Positions 9,067 to 16,374 of a stretch of 36,630 nucleotides of DNA are shown in pieces. The DNA is from Flavobacteriaceae bacterium (GTDB lineage: Bacteria; Bacteroidota; Bacteroidia; Flavobacteriales; Flavobacteriaceae), in the NCBI GenBank assembly GCA_024644725.1, contig JAHEHE010000019.1, positions 1 through 36,630 of the forward strand. Reading direction: 5' to 3'. Position numbers and translations under genes: made by a program. Below the pieces are notes generated by a model. The model was not told where the DNA came from. It made no database searches and worked only from the letters and a program-made list of their open reading frames with translations. Every line of letters starts with the position of its first letter. Position 1 is the first letter of the stretch.

Positions 9067-9692
9067 TTCTTTTTGATCTTGTTGTTTGATTTCTTTAAAA
9101 ATAAGGTCTGCTTGATTCGTTTCAAACGGCTCAAAACTCCTGAATCAAAGGGGTGTTTCTGTACCTTTTCCTTTGTACCGTCGTAGAGCATTCCGGTGCA
9201 GAGGCACATCTTTTGGTTCGTTCTCTGCAAAACGTCATAGTTCTGGCAGGTTTGACATCCTTTCCAGAATTCAGGGTCGTCTGTGAGTTCTGAAAAAGTA
9301 ACGGGCTTGTAACCCAACTCATAGTTGATCTTCATCACAGCGAGTCCGGTCGTGATCCCAAATACTTTTGCATCGGGGTATTTCTTCCGGGAATGATTGA
9401 AGACCCGGGTCTTGATTTTTTTGGCCAGGCCCAATTTTCTGTAGGAAGGATGAACAATGAGTCCTGAATGTACCACGAAATTCTTCTCACCAAAGGTTTC
9501 TATGTAACAGAAGCCGGCGAAGTTCTGCCCATCCAGGGCGATCACGGCATTCCCGCTCTTCATCTTACCCTCGATGTACTCGGGGGTACGCCTGGCGATC
9601 CCGGTGCCTCTCTGCTTGGCCGAGTCGGCAATCGTGTCGCTTATGATCTGAGCGTAGCTTAAATGATTTTTGTTTGCAATAACGATCTCCAT
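9063..9692 (-). CDS. GNAT acyltransferase, first gene of the arg/pro operon; candidate N-acylglutamate synthase
   Basis: A 209-residue GNAT-fold protein. The acetyl-CoA motif is seen at HSGLIVHPSYRKLGLAKKIK (about 75-94), where R85-x-x-G-x-A is the pyrophosphate-binding turn. No classical argA (kinase-like plus GNAT) or argJ is seen in the window, and this is the first structural gene behind the arginine-codon leader, so it is the natural candidate for the first committed step, acylation of glutamate. That function is inferred from position. Beyond the GNAT core is a cysteine cluster, C146-x2-C149 and C163-x-C165, which could bind a metal or be redox-active, and then a basic tail ending KKSNNKIKKK. 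Another substrate is possible. The ATG at 9692 has no strong Shine-Dalgarno sequence. The stop overlaps the argG start. Confidence 0.75.
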   Translation of the reverse strand: MEIVIANKNHLSYAQIISDTIADSAKQRGTGIARRTPEYIEGKMKSGNAVIALDGQNFAGFCYIETFGEKNFVVHSGLIVHPSYRKLGLAKKIKTRVFNHSRKKYPDAKVFGITTGLAVMKINYELGYKPVTFSELTDDPEFWKGCQTCQNYDVLQRTNQKMCLCTGMLYDGTKEKVQKHPFDSGVLSRLKRIKQTLFLKKSNNKIKKK

Positions 9693-9715
9693 CGCGTAGA
9701 ATTAATGAATAATAG

Positions 9716-9854
9716 AAAAAAACTGTAAATGGCGGAGATGGACGCACCTAACTCCAAAATCTGGAAACACCCTTACGGGCGACGACGGCGAGGAGTAACA
9801 TTCACAGATAGGGCCTGGCTGAATGCCTTAGCTGAAGAAAACGTGTCTGTGAAT
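9716..9854 (-). promoter_or_regulatory. Candidate arginine/proline attenuator: competing RNA stems and U run
   Basis: Read on the minus strand, three segments compete. S1 (9854-9844, ATTCACAGACA) pairs over 11 positions with S2 (9810-9800, TATCTGTGAAT; one G-U). S2 extended to 9799 can instead pair over 9 positions with S3 (9731-9723, CATTTACAG; one G-U), which is followed at once by seven T (9722-9716). S1 and S3 are nearly the same sequence, so the two folds exclude each other. Within the S2-S3 interval, a 5-pair hairpin with a GUAA loop holds the leader stop codon (9781-9768), and GGAG/CTCC can pair (9755-9734). The leader ORF spans S1 and S2. All pairings were read by eye without energies. 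The 308 bases between 9692 and 10001 hold this element, its promoter and the leader ORF. Confidence 0.6.
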
Positions 9855-9868
9855 TGTCCGAATTGCAT
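9773..9868 (-). CDS. Arginine-rich leader peptide of the arg/pro operon
   Basis: A 31-codon ORF with an ATG at 9868 and a TAA at 9775-9773, located 80 bases before the GNAT gene. The peptide begins MQFGQFTDTF and ends NVTPRRRRP. The four consecutive arginine codons (CGC CGT CGT CGC, 9790-9779), then CCG and the stop, are very unlikely by chance just upstream of an operon making arginine and proline. This is the classic form of an attenuation leader peptide, where ribosome stalling on scarce charged tRNA changes the RNA fold. The upstream context is A-rich (CAAAA before ATG), as is common in Bacteroidota. No function of the peptide itself is implied. The opposite strand is also open here, but that reading has no recognisable features. 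Confidence 0.72.
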   Translation of the reverse strand: MQFGQFTDTFSSAKAFSQALSVNVTPRRRRP

Positions 9869-9918
9869 TTTTGAAACTTTGGTTCCCGAATGTTTCTACG
9901 GGATTTCATTTTCAGCAG

Positions 9919-9947
9919 CAATATTACGACTTTATCCGGTAAGGCAA
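9919..9947 (-). promoter_or_regulatory. Candidate promoter of the arg/pro operon
   Basis: On the minus strand a TTG (9947-9945) lies 18 bases before TAATATTG (9926-9919), a 7/8 match to the Bacteroidota -7 element TAnnTTTG. Transcription would begin near 9912, giving a leader of about 220 bases that includes a small hairpin (TCCCG/CGGGA, 9903-9884) and the whole leader ORF and attenuator. It is placed by motif and spacing only. Confidence 0.45.
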
Positions 9948-9948
9948 A

Positions 9949-9968
9949 AGAAAAAATGATTTTTTTCT
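9949..9968. terminator. AT-rich hairpin, possible weak terminator of the sigma-like gene
   Basis: An 8-base inverted repeat, AGAAAAAA and TTTTTTCT, with a four-base loop lies between the sigma-like gene stop (10001) and the arg/pro promoter. On the minus strand it is followed by TTTG. It contains only one G-C pair, so termination would be weak. Confidence 0.25.
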
Positions 9969-10000
9969 AATAGATATTTCCATTCTTTAGACAATCGTCA

Positions 10001-10693
10001 CTATTCCATTTGTTTTCGGAACGTTTCCTTTACAAAATTCACAATTTCTTTCACTTCTGCCATTTCGGTCTTTAAAATCGATGCTATTTCTGCGAAACTG
10101 AGCTTTCCAAGAATGTACAGATCGACAATGTTGGAGGTGGTCAGCGGCAACTTGTAATAGAGCTTTCTGATTTCTTTGCGATCCTGCCAAAAACTCTCAC
10201 TCTCGGATGTATCGAGACCAAAGAGCACTTTCACCCCTTCTTCCTCTTCATCATAGGGCAGTGAGGCGCCTTCCTTGTCATTCAAGTGATAGGAAATATC
10301 ATCCAGGTCTTCGTTCATGATCAGATCATTGTCGGCATCCATGGTGAAATTCTCTTCCAATTGTTTGAGCTCATCCTCGAGAATGAGTTTCGTACTGATC
10401 GAGTCCTTGTGCCATTCTTCGGATTCAAGCAACTCGTTCATCCGGTCAAAGGTGAGCTTGAACATGACAATTCTGAGATCGTCCTGATTCAATGATTTAT
10501 GAAGACCCTCCTCGTAGACCTTGAGCACAACTTCATCAATGATTTCATTGGATTTATACATGTTACGGGGAAATATCCCAAGGTTTTCAGCAACTCGAAT
10601 GCGTTGCTTCACGTAGGGATGCAACAACTGAACCGTCGACAAGGTTTTCTTGTCGGGGCTTTTACCTGCGTATTCTGAATTAGATGTCATCAT
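10001..10693 (-). CDS. Sigma-70-like protein with region 2-like and region 4-like segments
   Basis: About 230 residues. The N-terminal part has FPRNMYKSNEIIDEVVLKVYEEG, which resembles sigma region 2 (the 'DLVQEVFLKVY' pattern). The C-terminal part, KLPLTTSNIVDLYILGKLSFAEIASIL followed by a basic helix, resembles the region 4 helix-turn-helix. Between them lies an acidic stretch (EDELKQLEE...DADNDL...EDLDD...DEEEEG) that ordinary ECF sigma factors lack. The sequence is far enough from the consensus that promoter recognition is doubtful. It may be a regulator derived from a sigma factor. The frame opens at a GTG at 10744 and has an ATG at 10717, but the paired ATGs at 10693 and 10690 better match where the conserved sequence begins. 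It is a single gene between the arg leader and the divergent hydrolase. Confidence 0.55.
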   Translation of the reverse strand: MMTSNSEYAGKSPDKKTLSTVQLLHPYVKQRIRVAENLGIFPRNMYKSNEIIDEVVLKVYEEGLHKSLNQDDLRIVMFKLTFDRMNELLESEEWHKDSISTKLILEDELKQLEENFTMDADNDLIMNEDLDDISYHLNDKEGASLPYDEEEEGVKVLFGLDTSESESFWQDRKEIRKLYYKLPLTTSNIVDLYILGKLSFAEIASILKTEMAEVKEIVNFVKETFRKQME

Positions 10694-10815
10694 AACTAGT
10701 CCTTTTGTTACTCTCATAAAGTTACAAAATAACCTGAAAAACACCTTGAAATCGAGCCGGAAATACAGCTATATAGACCCTGAAATCTGCTAGTTTTAAA
10801 CACTTTTCAACATTT

Positions 10816-10848
10816 TTGCCATTTCAGCGGGTTCCTGTGTTATTTTTG
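10816..10848 (+). promoter_or_regulatory. Promoter of the hydrolase-mltD-DUF4837 set
   Basis: TTG (10816-10818), a 22-base spacer and an exact TAnnTTTG element, TATTTTTG (10841-10848), lie 22 bases before the hydrolase ATG. This is the best two-part match to the Bacteroidota promoter consensus in the window. Confidence 0.55.
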
Positions 10849-10870
10849 ACCTTAGCCATGTCGAGAAGAA

Positions 10871-11731
10871 ATGAAGAAAACACCGTTTGAAATATCCGTT
10901 GCCGGACGATCCCTACCGGGCCATTTGTATCCCTTGCCGGACCCTAAGGCCGCGGTACTCATCGTGCACGGCATGGGAGAATACGGGAGTCGATATGAGA
11001 GATTCGTGATTCCTCGTCTTTTGGAGAATGGGCTCTGTGTCATCACCTATGACCAGTTCGGTCATGGCTCAATACCAGGGAAGAAAGGTCATCATCCCGG
11101 ATACGAATACCTGCTTGAAAGCATCGACAGATGCCTGGATAAATCAAAACAAACGTTTGGCGATCTGCCTATTGTCCTTTATGGACACAGCATGGGTGGA
11201 AATGTTTCTTTGAATTATATTATCGACCGGCCAAAAAAAATAACTGGAGCTGTGATTAGCAGCCCTTTTCTGAGGCTTTCTTTTGAGCCACCGGCCTGGA
11301 AGCTCGCCTTAGGAAGGATCCTGGGAAAAATACTTCCATCCGTCACCCTCGCCAACGAGATCGACGCGGGAGCCATATCCCAGATCCCCAAAGAAGTTGA
11401 GGCTTACCTCAATGACCCGTTGATACACGATCGCGTAAGCCCCGCTTATTCCATCGCTTTTATGGAAAAAGGAAAGCAGGTGATCGAACGAGCTCGGGAA
11501 ATCAGCATCCCCGTGCTCCTGTTGCACGGAACTGCAGATCAACTCACTGATCACAGAGCCTCAGAAGAACTGGCTGAAAAAGCCGGGGATCATGTGGAGT
11601 ACTTCGAAGTCGAAGATGGATATCACGAGCTACATCACGACCTTAAAAGACAGGAAGTTATGAATCATATTTTAAGTTGGATTGACAACTTGATCAAAAA
11701 TGAAAGGGTTACGGATGAAAATAAGGATTGA
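10871..11731 (+). CDS. Alpha/beta hydrolase, monoacylglycerol lipase-like
   Basis: A 286-residue serine hydrolase of the Hydrolase_4 / monoacylglycerol lipase type. The oxyanion HGMGEYGSRY motif is at 33-42, the nucleophile elbow GHSMGG gives S107, the acid is D223 in HGTADQLTD, and the histidine is H252 in GYHELHHD. These are all in the order of the family, and the HEL-H context is typical of lysophospholipase/MGL members. There is no signal peptide, so it should act in the cytoplasm, probably on a lipid ester. The true substrate is unknown. The MltD-like gene follows 61 bases downstream in the same direction, and a promoter lies just upstream. Confidence 0.85.
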   Translation: MKKTPFEISVAGRSLPGHLYPLPDPKAAVLIVHGMGEYGSRYERFVIPRLLENGLCVITYDQFGHGSIPGKKGHHPGYEYLLESIDRCLDKSKQTFGDLPIVLYGHSMGGNVSLNYIIDRPKKITGAVISSPFLRLSFEPPAWKLALGRILGKILPSVTLANEIDAGAISQIPKEVEAYLNDPLIHDRVSPAYSIAFMEKGKQVIERAREISIPVLLLHGTADQLTDHRASEELAEKAGDHVEYFEVEDGYHELHHDLKRQEVMNHILSWIDNLIKNERVTDENKD

Positions 11732-11792
11732 ACGAAATTTTATTCTATTTTTACCGTTTTTATACGAAATGCGAGAAAAAAAGGGAACCCCA

Positions 11793-13367
11793 ATGAACAT
11801 GAAAGAGATCGTATTGGGCTTGACATTAAGCGTGTTGAGCATTACAGCGTTTGCCCAAAATGTTGAGTTGACCGCTGCTGAGGCGTCCAACCCCATGGTG
11901 TCGGAAGGCACTACTTTAGAGAACAAAACCATGGTTATCGACTCGATCGAAGTGGATACCGCTTTGGTTGCGGAAGGAAAGATCAACATCATCGATCATA
12001 TCGAGGTGAGTGAATTTGACCAGAAATGGTTGGAGACCCTCAAAGCGAATGTGATTGACAGCAGCCTGGTTATCAGTCCGCAAGATACAATTGAAAAACT
12101 GGTTATCGAGGATTTGCCGACCGAACTGCTTAAGGAGCGCATTGCACACCTCAACAGCCAGACGCCTTTCAATTTTGAATACAATCCTTCACTCGAGAAA
12201 ATAATCAAGCACTACCTGAAAAACCGGCCTCAGACTATGGCCAATCTGATGGGAAGGGCCAAGTACTATTTTCCAATGTTCGAGGAACACCTTGCCAAAT
12301 ACGACATCCCCATGGAGATCAAGTACCTGGCGATCGTCGAATCGGCCCTGAAACCCAATGCCTTGAGCAGGGTTGGTGCCAAGGGATTGTGGCAATTCAT
12401 GTATGGTACCGGAAGCATGTACGGACTCAAGGTCAGTTCCTATGTGGATGAGCGCTCAGATCCGATCAAAGCCACAGATGCGGCCTGCCGATATCTGAAA
12501 AATCTCCATTCGATTTTCAATGACTGGGACCTTGCACTGGCGGCCTACAACTCAGGGCCCGGAAATGTGAACAAGGCCATACGACGTGCGGGTGGACAGA
12601 AGAATTACTGGAACATTCGGCACTTTTTACCACGAGAAACCGCAGGGTATCTTCCAGCCTTTTACGCCACCTATTACCTTTTCGAATATGCTGAGGAACA
12701 TCAGCTCTATCCGAGGAACGAGCTACTGAACTCTTTCGAGACAGACACCGTGGTTGTGAAGCAACAGCTCACCTTCGACCAGATCAACAAGATCTTCGGG
12801 ACGGATGATGAACTCCTCACTTTTTTGAATCCACAGTACAAGCTAAAGATCATTCCGGTGATCAAGGACAGGAACTATACCCTGACACTTCCGAAATACC
12901 TGACGGGAACTTTTGTATCCAATGAAGATCAGCTCTACGCCTATGCAGAGGCGGAAGACGCTAAACGAGAAAAGCCACTTCCCAAATACTTTGAGGCCAA
13001 CGACCGAATTCGATATCGTGTTCGAAACGGAGATTACTTGGGTAAGATCGCAAATCGATACGGGGTTTCTGTAGGTAGCATCAAAAGGTGGAACGGCTTG
13101 AGAAGCGACAATCTGCGGGTTGGGCAGCGACTCACGATCTATCCAAGACGGGCCGTGGCCACTGCGACGCCAACTCCATCGAGCAGCTCGAAAAAAACGG
13201 CCAGCACAGAAAAAGGCAAATACACGACCTATACCGTTAAAAAAGGAGACTCCCTCTGGCTGATCTCTCAAAAATATCCGAAGGTTTCAGTTGCACAATT
13301 GAAAGAATGGAACAATATTTGGAGTAGCAAAAGCCTCAAGCCCGGTACCAAGCTCAAGATCTATTGA
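11793..13367 (+). CDS. mltD: Membrane-bound/periplasmic lytic transglycosylase with two LysM domains (MltD-like)
   Basis: About 524 residues. The frame is open from an ATG at 11700 inside the hydrolase gene, but a clear signal peptide (MNMKEIVLGLTL...AFAQ) fixes the start at 11793, with 11799 possible. A GH23 transglycosylase domain covers about residues 165-310 and contains the catalytic glutamate (E183) in LAIVESALKPNALSRVGAKGLWQFM and the AAYNSGPGNV motif. Two LysM peptidoglycan-binding repeats follow, at about 406-451 and 478-524, separated by a Ser/Thr/Pro linker. It cleaves the glycan strand to give 1,6-anhydromuramyl ends. The N-terminal 100 residues after the signal are acidic and unassigned. 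DUF4837 follows 34 bases later, a pairing I recall from other Bacteroidota. Confidence 0.9.
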   Translation: MNMKEIVLGLTLSVLSITAFAQNVELTAAEASNPMVSEGTTLENKTMVIDSIEVDTALVAEGKINIIDHIEVSEFDQKWLETLKANVIDSSLVISPQDTIEKLVIEDLPTELLKERIAHLNSQTPFNFEYNPSLEKIIKHYLKNRPQTMANLMGRAKYYFPMFEEHLAKYDIPMEIKYLAIVESALKPNALSRVGAKGLWQFMYGTGSMYGLKVSSYVDERSDPIKATDAACRYLKNLHSIFNDWDLALAAYNSGPGNVNKAIRRAGGQKNYWNIRHFLPRETAGYLPAFYATYYLFEYAEEHQLYPRNELLNSFETDTVVVKQQLTFDQINKIFGTDDELLTFLNPQYKLKIIPVIKDRNYTLTLPKYLTGTFVSNEDQLYAYAEAEDAKREKPLPKYFEANDRIRYRVRNGDYLGKIANRYGVSVGSIKRWNGLRSDNLRVGQRLTIYPRRAVATATPTPSSSSKKTASTEKGKYTTYTVKKGDSLWLISQKYPKVSVAQLKEWNNIWSSKSLKPGTKLKIY

Positions 13368-13401
13368 GATCTGAACTTCCCGGAAGATTAATTCACCTGA
13401 T

Positions 13402-14370
13402 ATGAGAAATTTTCTCCCCCTGATTATCATCATTTTGATGATCAGCTCCTGTGCCAAGAGTGACAAGATCACCCTGGTTGAATCCACTGGCCGTATAAAC
13501 CACGTGCTAATCGTCATGAACAATGAAGACTGGGATGGCAAGGTTGGAGACAGTTTGAGACAGATCATTGCCCAACCGCTGCCAGGACTTCCCCAGGAGG
13601 AATATCCGTTTACGGTGAATCAGGTGGACCCGATCACTTTCAACAGTCTTTTCAAAAGGAACAGAAACATCTTATTCATCGGGGTCGATACCTTGGAGCA
13701 TTTTTATTCCAATACCAATCTCTATGCGAGCCCCCAGCTGACCCTTACTGTATTGGGGAGAGACAAAGACGAGCTCATTGACAACATGATGTCCCATGGG
13801 GAAGAGCTCATCAGCACCTTCAAGGAAAATGACATGAGGCTGTACCAGTACAAAGTGACCCGGGACGCCTATGAGACCAATGAGATCAACACGTTCAACA
13901 ACCTCGGGCTGGAATTCAAAATTCCCAAGGCTTACCGAGTGGTGGAAGACACAGGTGATTTTATGTGGTACCGGAGCACTATCACTCGGGGTTTGCTGAA
14001 TTTGATCGCTTACGAGATCCCGGTTCAGAATCTGGATTCTGTGAGTGAGGATGATCTGATCCGCTATAGGGATTCAATCGGAAAAACCTATGTTCCGGGT
14101 CAGTTCGACAGTACATATCTCGTGACGGAAAAACAGGTCCGGCCCATTGTGAAGAAGGTCAATGTCGGTGGCAGGGAAGCCCTGGAGTCAAGAGGCCTTT
14201 GGTATGTCGAAAACGACTATATGGGTGGTCCCTTTGTCAGCTATACATTTAAAGACGAGGATAGCGGCAGGCTCCTGGTCATTGAGGGTTTCAGTTACAC
14301 CCCATCCGCGAAGAAACGGGATTTTGTCTTCGAGCTGGAGTCCATCCTCAAGACAGTATCTTTCGACTAA
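13402..14370 (+). CDS. DUF4837 family lipoprotein
   Basis: A 322-residue protein that starts with a lipoprotein signal (MRNFLPLIIIILMISSC, lipidated C17). The rest matches my recollection of the DUF4837 family of Bacteroidota: SLRQIIAQPLPGLPQEEYPF, FIGVDTLEH, IPKAYRVVEDTGDFMWYR and a C-terminal half with GREALESRGLWYVEN. No function is known to me. It sits directly behind the lytic transglycosylase gene, suggesting an envelope role. Its stop is 16 bases from the convergent apbE stop, with no visible terminator between them. Confidence 0.75.
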   Translation: MRNFLPLIIIILMISSCAKSDKITLVESTGRINHVLIVMNNEDWDGKVGDSLRQIIAQPLPGLPQEEYPFTVNQVDPITFNSLFKRNRNILFIGVDTLEHFYSNTNLYASPQLTLTVLGRDKDELIDNMMSHGEELISTFKENDMRLYQYKVTRDAYETNEINTFNNLGLEFKIPKAYRVVEDTGDFMWYRSTITRGLLNLIAYEIPVQNLDSVSEDDLIRYRDSIGKTYVPGQFDSTYLVTEKQVRPIVKKVNVGGREALESRGLWYVENDYMGGPFVSYTFKDEDSGRLLVIEGFSYTPSAKKRDFVFELESILKTVSFD

Positions 14371-14386
14371 GTTTTTGCTGACCACA

Positions 14387-15394
14387 TCATTTGCTGCTCA
14401 TCAACTCAAGATTGTCTGTCTTGTAGGTTTTGATCTGCCCCTGTTCATCGCTGTAGATTAGGAAGGCCTTCATACGCTTGTGATTTTGGAGAAACACCTT
14501 GGTATGCATGAGACCCATTGCCATAAATGCAGTCGCATAACCATCTGCATCTGCACAGTCCATCTTTCCGATCACCGATACACTCAAAAGGTCTGTTTTG
14601 CTGGGATATCCCGTGCGGGTATCGATGGTGTGAGCATATTTCTCGCCGGTAACTGAATCCACCTTGAATTTCCGGTAATTTCCGGAAGTCGCGATCACTT
14701 CGTTTTCCAGTTGAATTACGGTCTCAATAGATCGCGTGCCGTCAAAATTCGGTTCCTCAATGGCAACCTTCCAGGGAAGCCCCTTGTCGTTCATTCCACG
14801 GGCCCGAATCTCACCTCCGATTTCCACGAGGTAATCCTTTACATTTTTGGAATCGAGAAATCTGCATATGATATCCACCCCATAACCTTTGGCATTGGCA
14901 TTAAAATCTAGATAGGTATTCGGGTGGGGCTTGATCAATTGACCTCGGCTAAGTTTCAGTCGGCTGTATCCCACAGTCATCATCAGACTGTCCACCTTGC
15001 GCTGATCCATATCGGGAATTGCTTCTTCGGGTCCAAAACCCCAGGCATTGACCAGTATTCCGATAGTCGGATCAAAGGCGCCTTCAGAGTCCGAATGAAT
15101 CCTTCCGGATTTTTGAAATATCTCATAGAAATACCTGTCAATGGCAACATCGCTCTCCCCTCTGTTGATCCTGGAGATCAAAGAATTCGGATCATAGGTG
15201 GACAGAGACTTATTAAGCGTAATGATCAAACTGTCGATCTGTCTTTGCTCTACATCCGAGCTGTCGGATCGCATGGTTATATTATAGGTTGTTCCAAAGG
15301 CTTCTCCTGAAATCCGCTCATATGATGAGACAACTTTTTCGCCACAATTAATAAGGGTCAGGGCAAAGACGAGTAGAATACTTATTCGGGTCAT
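14387..15394 (-). CDS. apbE: FAD:protein FMN transferase, lipoprotein
   Basis: A 335-residue ApbE protein that attaches FMN covalently to threonine residues of target proteins outside the cytoplasm. A lipobox ends at C17 (ALTLINC). Family motifs in order are FGTTYNITM, GAFDPTIGILVNAWGFG, DFNANAKGYGVD, VEIGGEIRARG, VIATSGNYRKF and the HTIDTRTGYP motif. The Na+-NQR operon 1 kb away encodes NqrB and NqrC, the standard ApbE substrates, so this is presumably their flavinylation enzyme, although the gene has its own promoter and is separated from nqr by a convergent ompA-like gene. Confidence 0.93.
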   Translation of the reverse strand: MTRISILLVFALTLINCGEKVVSSYERISGEAFGTTYNITMRSDSSDVEQRQIDSLIITLNKSLSTYDPNSLISRINRGESDVAIDRYFYEIFQKSGRIHSDSEGAFDPTIGILVNAWGFGPEEAIPDMDQRKVDSLMMTVGYSRLKLSRGQLIKPHPNTYLDFNANAKGYGVDIICRFLDSKNVKDYLVEIGGEIRARGMNDKGLPWKVAIEEPNFDGTRSIETVIQLENEVIATSGNYRKFKVDSVTGEKYAHTIDTRTGYPSKTDLLSVSVIGKMDCADADGYATAFMAMGLMHTKVFLQNHKRMKAFLIYSDEQGQIKTYKTDNLELMSSK

Positions 15395-15417
15395 GAAGAT
15401 TATTTTTTTTCAACAGG

Positions 15418-15425
15418 CAAAGATA
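15418..15425 (-). promoter_or_regulatory. -7 element upstream of apbE
   Basis: TATCTTTG on the minus strand is an exact TAnnTTTG match, ending 23 bases before the apbE ATG. No clear TTG at the -33 position was found. Confidence 0.4.
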
Positions 15426-15491
15426 AACTTTATCTTAGATTTGAGCTTCGGAATTTTTACAATTCCATGTGAAATAAAGTAAAATATTTAA

Positions 15492-15499
15492 TAGTTTTG
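15492..15499 (+). promoter_or_regulatory. -7 element upstream of the ompA-like gene
   Basis: TAGTTTTG is an exact TAnnTTTG match ending 26 bases before the ATG at 15526, within a 131-base AT-rich gap shared with the divergent apbE. No TTG at -33 is evident. Confidence 0.45.
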
Positions 15500-15525
15500 T
15501 TTCTCATTTAAATTCTGTTCAAATT

Positions 15526-16353
15526 ATGAAAAAATTAATTTTCGGAACTCTTATGCTAACGCTTCTTATGACCTCCTGTGTGTCGAATAAGAAGTATGCA
15601 GATTTGGAGGCCCAGCACAGTCAAACCAAGCAGGAACTGGTGGATGCAAAAGCTGACCTGCAAAAGTGTTTGGTTGACAAGTCGTATCTCGAGGAGCTCA
15701 ATGCCTCTTTGAAAGAAGATAAGGCGAGATCGCTTCAACAGGTGGAAAACCTGACTGTACTTACCCAATCTTCTTCTGACAATATCAAGGAAGTCATCGC
15801 ACAGTTGAGCGAAAAGGACAAATACATCAATGGTATTCGAGATGCCATGACCAAGAAAGATTCCATCAACCTGGCCCTGGCCTTTCAGTTGAAGAAAGAC
15901 CTCGCTGCCGGTATTCAGGATGAAGATATCCAGATTGATGTGGAAAAAACTGTGGTGTATATCTCTATCGCTGACAAATTGCTTTTCAAAAGCGGAAGTG
16001 CTACAGTATCTGACAGAGCCATAGAGGTTCTTGGAAAAGTGGCAACCGTTGTCAATGGCCGACCAGAAATGGAAGTTCAGGTGGAAGGATATACCGATAA
16101 TGTGCCTATCAGCACCAATTGTATGAAGGATAACTGGGACCTGAGTGTGGCTCGTGCTACTTCTGTGGTTCGCATACTACAGGGTGATTTCGCAGTGGAT
16201 CCAGGTCGTTTGATCGCGGCTGGACGAAGCGAATACGTTCCTCTGGAGACCAATGACACTGCCGAAGGCAGATCTACGAACAGGAGAACAAGAATCGTTA
16301 TTCTTCCGAAGCTCGAAGAATTCTTCGAAATTTTGGAACAGAAACCAGAATAG
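15526..16353 (+). CDS. OmpA-family peptidoglycan-binding lipoprotein with coiled coil
   Basis: 275 residues. A lipoprotein signal ends at C18 (LLMTSC). Residues about 22-110 are heptad-rich and predicted by eye to form a coiled coil. An OmpA_C peptidoglycan-binding domain covers about 150-265, with EGYTDNVP, DNWDLSVARATSVVRIL and the GRSTNRRTRI motif whose arginines contact diaminopimelate. It has no beta barrel, so it probably anchors the outer membrane to peptidoglycan. It is monocistronic, with its own promoter and two terminators behind it, and lies between nqrF and apbE. No functional link to the NQR complex can be shown. Confidence 0.88.
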   Translation: MKKLIFGTLMLTLLMTSCVSNKKYADLEAQHSQTKQELVDAKADLQKCLVDKSYLEELNASLKEDKARSLQQVENLTVLTQSSSDNIKEVIAQLSEKDKYINGIRDAMTKKDSINLALAFQLKKDLAAGIQDEDIQIDVEKTVVYISIADKLLFKSGSATVSDRAIEVLGKVATVVNGRPEMEVQVEGYTDNVPISTNCMKDNWDLSVARATSVVRILQGDFAVDPGRLIAAGRSEYVPLETNDTAEGRSTNRRTRIVILPKLEEFFEILEQKPE

Positions 16354-16374
16354 TTTCGAATCCTTATAAATTTT

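Noticed and set aside
9693-9712. An ArgR-type operator (ATTCATTAATTC on the minus strand).
   Set aside because: It is not a proper inverted repeat and matches the ARG box only loosely in AT-rich sequence.
9824-9946. A 7-base complementarity (TGCCTTA at 9946-9940 with TAAGGCA at 9830-9824, minus strand) that would make a pseudoknot with the loop of S1:S2.
   Set aside because: The first segment lies upstream of the predicted transcription start near 9912, so it would not be in the RNA.
9729-9959. A 76-codon plus-strand ORF in the gap upstream of the arg/pro operon.
   Set aside because: It is antisense to the leader ORF and attenuator, has no recognisable domain, and its RRRR run is only the complement of the repetitive CG-rich leader codons in another frame. 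The minus-strand reading explains the sequence better.
9693-10000. A known riboswitch (cobalamin, TPP or SAM class) in the long leader.
   Set aside because: The conserved boxes of these classes are absent. Only loose partial matches such as AGCCAGG were seen.
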